From: Corticimicrobacter populi
GTDB taxonomy: Bacteria; Pseudomonadota; Gammaproteobacteria; Burkholderiales; Burkholderiaceae_B
Direction: 5' to 3'
NCBI RefSeq assembly: GCF_003123725.1
Contig: NZ_QETA01000001.1
Span: forward strand, 868,001 to 932,000
DNA length: 64,000 nucleotides
Position numbers and translations under genes: made by a program. The notes under the pieces were generated by a model. It searched no databases and was not told the DNA's origin. It was given only the letters and a program-made list of their open reading frames with translations. Positions 62,455 to 64,000 of this stretch are shown here, in pieces. How positions within the stretch are numbered: position 1 is the first letter of the stretch; each line of letters opens with the position of its first letter.

Positions 62455-64000
62455 TCAGAAATCGTAGCGCACGTTCAGCATTGCGCTGCGTGGCTCGCCC
62501 CAGGTATAGGTACTATAGAAGTCCATCATCGTGTAATACTTCTTGTCGAAGATGTTGTTCACGGTAAGTGAAGCAGACAACTTCTTGTTGAACTGATAGC
62601 GGGCCATGGCATCGAACAGCCAGTAGCCATTGATGGTGTGGCGTACCGTGCCGGCGGTCGGTCGGTACACATCCCCCCAGGTCTTGCTCTGCCAGCGCGC
62701 GCCACCACCCAGTGTCAGGCCACGCAGGTCACCCTCGAAGCGATAGCTGGTGTAGAGCATGAACTGATGTTCAGGCGAAATGGTCGAGATTTTTTCACCA
62801 TCCTGTCGTGCCACCTGATGGTTGTAGCCGGCCTGGATCTGCCAGTTCGGCGTCAACTGACCTGAAATCTCGGCCTCGAAACCCTTGGTCTTGACGCCCT
62901 GTACTGCCCGGAAAGCATCGCCACCGCTGGGTGTTCTGCCCCCTGTTGCCACCGCATAATTATCCTGTTGGAGCTGGAATACCGCCAGGCTGGCATTCAG
63001 GCGTCCGTCCAGAAATTCGGCCTTGATGCCCGCCTCATAATTCTCTCCCTTGAGCGGGTCCAACGTACTGCCTGATTCTGTCTGTTCTGACTGTGGCTTG
63101 AAGATACTGGTATAGCTGGCATACACCGAGAAATTGCGATTCAGATCATAGACAGCCCCCAGATAAGGCACGACCATGTCGGACTCACGGATATCCTCAC
63201 GCTTGTAATTGGCAAGGCGTGCGCCAAGGATCAGCTTGAAATCATCATGCAGATTGAGCCGGGTCGAGGCATAGAGGCCGTTTTCTCGGGTCACTTCATG
63301 ATTGGTAAAGACACTGCCCTGCGACCAGTCAGGCTCGGGCACGTTGCCGTTCCACTGGTAGTAGTCAGCAACGGCATTGTTATATCCAGTCTGTGCCCCC
63401 CGCCCGGTATTGCGCCAGACACGGCGCGAAATGCTGCCACCCAGCACCAGCTCGTGCTCGCGGCCAAACAACTCATATGGACCGCTGGCATAGAAATCCC
63501 CTGCATTGCTGGTCGTCTTGCCCTTGTAGCGCCCCAGCCAGAGACTCGTACCCGATCCATTGGCGGGGTCGGGATTGCCGGCGGCTGCTGCGCCCAGCGC
63601 GGCATCGTAGCCATTGATCTGGTGGTTGAGCTGCAGCTTGGCCATCCAGCCGTTGTCGAAATGATGCTCCAGAGTGGCAAAGGCGCTGCGCGTGTACTGT
63701 TCCCAACGGCTCCAGTTGGCACCATTGTTGAATGAACGCGGCATGTCATTGAAATTGCCATTGCTGTCGTAGATCGGGATACCACCCCAGCTCGACGCCT
63801 TGGGATCATTATCCTGCCAGTCCGCGCCCAGCGTCAGCAACGTATCGGGCGTGAGATCGACTTCAGCGATACCGTAGAACACCGTGCTGCGTCGTGAATA
63901 GCGATCGACCTCGGCGTGCTTGTCCTGCCAGGCTGCCACTGCCCGGCCCCGGATTCGGCCCGAGGCATCGAGCGGACCGCCCACATCCAGCTCGGTCCTG
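62455..64000 (-). CDS. TonB-dependent siderophore receptor, C-terminal part (runs off the window)
   Basis: About 515 codons of the C-terminal beta-barrel of an outer-membrane TonB-dependent receptor; the N-terminal plug and signal peptide lie beyond the window end. The frame continues upstream to base 64000 without a stop, so an internal start at 63984 is not real. YEAGIKAEFLDGRLNASLAVFQLQQDNYA and GFEAEISGQLTPNWQIQAGYNHQVAR resemble ferric-siderophore receptors (FpvA/FhuE/FoxA type). The final LTVNNIFDKKYYT and RSAMLNVRYDF is the terminal strand ending in phenylalanine. Alternating strand pattern and aromatic-rich girdles fit a barrel. The ligand cannot be named. Confidence 0.9.
   Translation of the reverse strand, partial: RTELDVGGPLDASGRIRGRAVAAWQDKHAEVDRYSRRSTVFYGIAEVDLTPDTLLTLGADWQDNDPKASSWGGIPIYDSNGNFNDMPRSFNNGANWSRWEQYTRSAFATLEHHFDNGWMAKLQLNHQINGYDAALGAAAAGNPDPANGSGTSLWLGRYKGKTTSNAGDFYASGPYELFGREHELVLGGSISRRVWRNTGRGAQTGYNNAVADYYQWNGNVPEPDWSQGSVFTNHEVTRENGLYASTRLNLHDDFKLILGARLANYKREDIRESDMVVPYLGAVYDLNRNFSVYASYTSIFKPQSEQTESGSTLDPLKGENYEAGIKAEFLDGRLNASLAVFQLQQDNYAVATGGRTPSGGDAFRAVQGVKTKGFEAEISGQLTPNWQIQAGYNHQVARQDGEKISTISPEHQFMLYTSYRFEGDLRGLTLGGGARWQSKTWGDVYRPTAGTVRHTINGYWLFDAMARYQFNKKLSASLTVNNIFDKKYYTMMDFYSTYTWGEPRSAMLNVRYDF

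Noticed and set aside
62455-63984. A complete TonB receptor starting inside the window
   Set aside because: The reading frame continues to base 64000 and lacks a signal peptide and plug, so the gene is partial.

Overview
The window is a compact, GC-rich chromosomal stretch from a betaproteobacterium, most likely order Burkholderiales and family Alcaligenaceae (Bordetella/Achromobacter-like). This rests on family-level recognition and gene order: smpB divergent from ratA-rnfH, ntrB-ntrC downstream of glnA, recG-oxyR, and a complete livHMGF cassette. No species can be assigned. No rRNA, tRNA, CRISPR array, prophage or insertion sequence was recognised, and no gene-free interval exceeds 300 bases.

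Layout. 1-7.7 kb: translation rescue and housekeeping genes (rlmJ partial, smpB, ratA, rnfH, an enoyl-CoA hydratase/HIBCH-like protein, ygfZ, and the overlapping run mltG-tmk-holB-tatD). 7.7-13 kb: ankyrin protein, glutamate dehydrogenase, a small unknown gene, a DUF3298 lipoprotein, a frameshifted glutathione S-transferase, glutathione peroxidase and a TPR-ArsC fusion. 13-16.7 kb: a sulfide:quinone reductase-DoxX-unknown row, a divergent gene of unknown family and an FMN reductase. 16.8-23.1 kb: malic enzyme MaeB, then a three-gene unknown envelope operon. 23.2-30.1 kb: branched-chain amino-acid ABC importer (livF,G,M,H plus binding protein), proC and ubiA. 30.2-34.7 kb: glycerol-3-phosphate importer ugpBAEC with a candidate Pho box. 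34.9-39 kb: an orphan branched-chain amino-acid binding protein divergent from sulfate importer genes sbp-cysT-cysW, with no cysA beside them. 39-44.4 kb: a ClbS/DfsB-like protein, dps, oxyR, recG, ridA and fpr. 44.6-48.2 kb: ferric iron importer fbpABC with a candidate Fur box. 48.2-52.6 kb: glnA-ntrB-ntrC with a textbook sigma-54 promoter and two NtrC dyads. 52.6-58 kb: hemW, rdgB, a DUF502 protein, and a Cd/Pb/Zn ATPase with its MerR-type regulator and operator. 58-64 kb: DUF2218 protein, D-2-hydroxyacid dehydrogenase, a soluble FIST-domain chemoreceptor, an adenine/adenosine deaminase and the C-terminal part of a TonB-dependent siderophore receptor.

How it works together. Much of the window is nutrient capture and stress response: five sets of ABC importer genes, nitrogen control (NtrBC, GlnA, GdhA, liv), iron (FbpABC, TonB receptor), sulfur (sulfate uptake, sulfide oxidation) and thiol/peroxide defence (OxyR, Dps, Gpx, GST, ArsC, Fpr). 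The least explained parts are the three-gene envelope operon at 19.3-23.1 kb, the FIST-chemoreceptor, the TPR-ArsC fusion, the sqr row with its upstream dyad, and hairpins lying immediately in front of maeB and dps.
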